From positions 1 to 16,345 of the forward strand of contig JAEYNH010000083.1 of NCBI GenBank assembly GCA_023412655.1: a DNA stretch of 16,345 bases, given 5' to 3'. Every line of letters begins with the position of its first letter. Within the stretch, counting starts at the first letter, position 1. The notes below the pieces were generated by a model that saw nothing but the letters and a program-made list of their open reading frames with translations, did no database searches and was not told the DNA's origin. A program made the translations under genes and the position numbers. Source of the stretch: Pseudomonadota bacterium. GTDB taxonomy: Bacteria; Pseudomonadota; Alphaproteobacteria; Caulobacterales; Caulobacteraceae. Of the stretch, positions 14,137 through 16,345 are shown one piece after another.

Positions 14137-15159
14137 TCAGACCCGCGGCGGAGCGGTGGATTCGCGGATCACCACGTCGAACGGCAGCAGCCGCGTGGGC
14201 GGGTGGCCGGGCTTGGCCGGGTCCCACTCCCCATTGATCAGCATCTCCGCGGCGGCGGCGGCCATTTCGAAGATTGGCTGGCGCACGGTCGTGAGCGCCG
14301 GCGCCGAACTGACGGCGGCCGGGGTGTCGTCGAAGCCCGCCACAGACAGATCGTCTGGCACCGAGAGTCGCTGACGGTGCGCGGCGGCCAACACCCCGAG
14401 AGCCATGTCGTCGTTGCTGGCGAAGATCGCGGTCGGCCTGTCCCCTGACGCCAGAAGCCGGTCGGCGCACTGGTAGCCGGACTGGAAGGAGAAGAAGCCC
14501 TGGACGATCCGGTTGTCCCGGACCGGCGCGTTCCAGTCGCGCATCGCCTGCAGGAAGCCGTCGCGCCGCCGGTGGCTGGCGCCGTGGTCGGGGTGGCCGA
14601 CGATGAATCCGATGTCCCGATGACCAAGTTCCAGCAGGTGCAGGGTCATTTCGTAGGCGGCCTGGTGATCGTCGATGCGCACCTGGGCGGCGCGTTCGGG
14701 ATCCTGGTCCGGCGCGATGCGCACATAGGCGACGCCGGCCTCGTCGAGCGCCTCCAGCACATGCGCCCGATCCGTCACCGGCGGCGTCAGGATCGCCCCG
14801 TCGGGCCGCAGGGTGAGCAGCGTCCCGCGCGTGATCTCCGGAGCCACGGGCGTGGCCGATTCCAGGGGCTCGAGGACCAGGTGATAGCCGTCTTCCCGGC
14901 AACGGCTCACCGCGCCGCGTTGCAGGTCGCTGATGTAGTTCGGGCTGGGGTTGTCCCAGAACAGGGCGATCAGGAACGAGCGCGAGCCGGCCAGGCTGCG
15001 GGCCGACACGCTGGGCCGGTACCGCAGGCTCTCGACCGCCTCCAGCACGCGCTGGCGGGTCGCCGGACGAACGTTGGGCTCCTTGTTGAGCACGCGGGAT
15101 ACGGTCTTGATCGAGACCCCCGCCCGCTCGGCCACGTCATGGATGGTGATGGCGGCCAC
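14137..15159 (-). CDS. LacI family transcriptional regulator
   Basis: A 340-residue repressor of the LacI/GalR family. I start it at GTG 15157-15159, preceded by GGGGAAG, because the helix-turn-helix begins directly there (TIHDVAERAGVSIKTVSRVL, residues 5-24) and the length then fits the family; an upstream ATG at 15315 would add 52 low-complexity residues and overlap the neighbour. The hinge helix VSARSLAG (51-58) is followed by a periplasmic-binding-protein-like sugar domain with IALFWDNPSPNYISDLQRGA, IGFIVGHPDHGASHRRRDGF, AIFASNDDMALG and LSVAGFDDTP, all standard landmarks. It probably senses a gluco-oligosaccharide and represses the GH3 and receptor promoters, where LacI-type palindromes occur (inference). 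GH3 lies downstream in the same direction. Confidence 0.95.
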   Translation of the reverse strand: MAAITIHDVAERAGVSIKTVSRVLNKEPNVRPATRQRVLEAVESLRYRPSVSARSLAGSRSFLIALFWDNPSPNYISDLQRGAVSRCREDGYHLVLEPLESATPVAPEITRGTLLTLRPDGAILTPPVTDRAHVLEALDEAGVAYVRIAPDQDPERAAQVRIDDHQAAYEMTLHLLELGHRDIGFIVGHPDHGASHRRRDGFLQAMRDWNAPVRDNRIVQGFFSFQSGYQCADRLLASGDRPTAIFASNDDMALGVLAAAHRQRLSVPDDLSVAGFDDTPAAVSSAPALTTVRQPIFEMAAAAAEMLINGEWDPAKPGHPPTRLLPFDVVIRESTAPPRV

Positions 15160-15208
15160 AGCTTCCCCGCGGGGCGCCGGAGAGCGCCCGTTCCCGCGCG
15201 CGAAGCTA

Positions 15209-15227
15209 CGCCGCCCCGCAGGCGGCG
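15209..15227. repeat. Short inverted repeat upstream of lacI
   Basis: CGCCGCC (15209-15215) and GGCGGCG (15221-15227) form a perfect 7-bp stem around CCGCA. It may act with the neighbouring hairpin in termination after ilvE, but such GC stems arise easily by chance in this genome. Confidence 0.3.
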
Positions 15228-15249
15228 CAAGCCCGCGCCTTGCCGGATC

Positions 15250-15272
15250 GGGGCGCCGACGGGCGGCGCCCC
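15250..15272 (-). terminator. Terminator-like hairpin after ilvE
   Basis: GGGGCGCCG (15250-15258), loop ACGGG, and CGGCGCCCC (15264-15272) form a perfect 9-bp GC stem starting 8 bases after the aminotransferase stop. There is no U-tract downstream, so it is at best a weak or factor-assisted terminator, or an mRNA 3'-end stabiliser. Confidence 0.4.
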
Positions 15273-15280
15273 ACACGCCG

Positions 15281-16345
15281 TCAGCCGTCCATGTCGATCT
15301 TGTGCACCCAGCCATACGGATCCGGCGCCGTGCAGCGCTGAATGCCGGTGAGCTGGTCGCGGAGCTTCGTGGTCACGGGACCTTCCGAGCCATCGCCGAT
15401 CTTGAAGGCTCCGCCGGCATGGCGGATCTCCCCGATCGCGGCGAGCACGGCGGCGGTGCCGCAGGCGAAGGCTTCCTTGAGCCGGCCGCTCGCCGCGTCC
15501 GCCTGCCATTCGTCGAAGCTGTAGAGCCGCTCCTGCACGTCCAGGCCGGCCTCCTTGGCCAGGGTCAGGATCGAGTCGCGGGTCACGCCCGGCAGGATGG
15601 TGCCGCCTAGGGGCGGAGTGACGAGCGTGCCGTCGTCGAAGACGAAGAACACGTTCATGCCGCCCAGCTCTTCCACGTAGCGGTGCTCGGCGGCGTCCAG
15701 GAACACCACCTGGTCGCACCCGTTGCGGATCGCTTCGGCCTGGGCCACCAGGCTGGCGGCGTAGTTGCCGCCGCACTTGGCCGCGCCCGTGCCGCCGGGA
15801 GCCGCCCGCGTGTAGGCGTCCGAAACCCAGACCGTCACCGGCTTGGCCCCGCCCTTGAAGTAGGCGCCCACCGGACAGGCGATGACGCAGAAGATGTACT
15901 CCTGCGCCGGCCGCACCCCGAGGAAGGCCTCCGTGGCGATCATGAAGGGCCGCAGATAGAGGCTGCCCTCCCCGGTCGGGATCCAGTCCGCGTCAGTGCG
16001 CACCAGCGCCTCGATGGCGCCCAGGAACAGCTCCTGGGGGATCTGCGGCATGGCCATCCGGTCGGCGGATTCCACGAACCGGCGGGCGTTGGCGTCGGGA
16101 CGGAACAGCACCACATCGTTGCCGCGGGTGCGATAGGCCTTGAGGCCTTCGAAGATCTCCTGGGCGTAGTGCAGGACCGCCGCCGCCGGATCCAGCTGAA
16201 ACGGCTCGCGGGCCTTGACCTGGGCGTCGTGCCAGCCCTGCCCCTCCGTCCAGCGGATCGTCACCATATGATCGGTGAATACCTTGCCGAACCCCGGGTC
16301 CTCGAGCAGCGGCGCCCCCCCGGGGGGGCGCGGGGGGGGGGCGGG
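15281..16345 (-). CDS. ilvE: Branched-chain amino acid aminotransferase, type II (5' end cut by window edge)
   Basis: A PLP-dependent fold-type IV aminotransferase interconverting Leu, Ile and Val with their 2-oxo acids. An ATG at 16267 opens a 328-residue frame, but the reading frame continues upstream as EDPGFGKVFTDHMVTIRW, which is conserved N-terminal sequence of type II enzymes, so the true start lies beyond the window. Landmarks numbered from that ATG: VLHYAQEIFEGLKAYR (31-46), YLRPFMIATEAFLGVRP (104-120), the PLP lysine Lys164 in GGTGAAKCGGNYAASL, and EELGGMNVFFVFDDG and LPGVTRDSIL. It is a housekeeping gene and probably unrelated to the lacI cluster. The outermost bases (from about 16315) are G/C runs that translate to Pro/Arg low complexity and may be sequence error. 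Confidence 0.93.
   Translation of the reverse strand, partial: PAPPPRPPGGAPLLEDPGFGKVFTDHMVTIRWTEGQGWHDAQVKAREPFQLDPAAAVLHYAQEIFEGLKAYRTRGNDVVLFRPDANARRFVESADRMAMPQIPQELFLGAIEALVRTDADWIPTGEGSLYLRPFMIATEAFLGVRPAQEYIFCVIACPVGAYFKGGAKPVTVWVSDAYTRAAPGGTGAAKCGGNYAASLVAQAEAIRNGCDQVVFLDAAEHRYVEELGGMNVFFVFDDGTLVTPPLGGTILPGVTRDSILTLAKEAGLDVQERLYSFDEWQADAASGRLKEAFACGTAAVLAAIGEIRHAGGAFKIGDGSEGPVTTKLRDQLTGIQRCTAPDPYGWVHKIDMDG

Larger units (their letters stand above)
15160..15280 (-). promoter_or_regulatory. Gap between ilvE and lacI with two GC hairpins
   Basis: This 121-base region holds two hairpins (15209-15227 and 15250-15272) after the aminotransferase stop, then the lacI leader. No AT-rich -10 box is evident for lacI, so its promoter was not located. 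Confidence 0.4.

Noticed and set aside
15160..15315. N-terminal extension of the LacI protein from ATG 15315
   Set aside because: It would overlap the ilvE end and add 52 low-complexity residues before the helix-turn-helix; the GTG at 15159 has a ribosome-binding site and gives normal family length.

Overview
This 16.3 kb window is very GC-rich and densely coding, and contains no insertion sequence, phage gene, CRISPR array or RNA gene that I can see. The gene set points to an alphaproteobacterium of the Caulobacterales (Caulobacter, Phenylobacterium or Brevundimonas type). The main reason is a large TonB-dependent receptor followed by SapC, cupin-like and tryptophan-halogenase-like genes, with a LacI regulator and a GH3 glucosidase upstream. 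This placement is inference from gene content. Both ends cut through genes, so the window behaves like a contig or contig fragment, and the last 30 bases or so are suspicious G/C homopolymers.

Left third (1-4651), acyl-CoA metabolism. A leftward group holds an acyl-CoA synthetase (955-2556), a small unknown protein (667-876) and a TetR regulator running off the left edge. Across a 242-base divergent promoter region, a rightward pair holds an enoyl-CoA hydratase family protein and an ACAD10/11-like phosphotransferase, with stop and start sharing one base. Together they look like an inducible catabolic unit that activates an organic acid to its CoA thioester, phosphorylates a hydroxyacyl-CoA and continues through crotonase chemistry.

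Middle and right (4679-15159), all leftward. The order of transcription is LacI regulator, exo-acting GH3 beta-glucosidase/glucanase, TonB-dependent receptor, SapC family protein, cupin_8/JmjC-like putative 2-oxoglutarate oxygenase, flavin-dependent halogenase. The last three genes are tightly coupled. LacI-type palindromes lie upstream of GH3 (one overlapping a TTGACA box), and a related site lies upstream of the receptor, so the repressor plausibly controls glucan hydrolysis and uptake together. A perfect 28-base palindrome separates the receptor from sapC. The natural substrate of the oxygenase/halogenase cassette is not evident, and this is the most interesting part of the window.

Right edge (15281-16345): a branched-chain amino acid aminotransferase (IlvE), truncated at its N-terminus by the window end, followed on the same strand by two GC-rich hairpins before the lacI gene.
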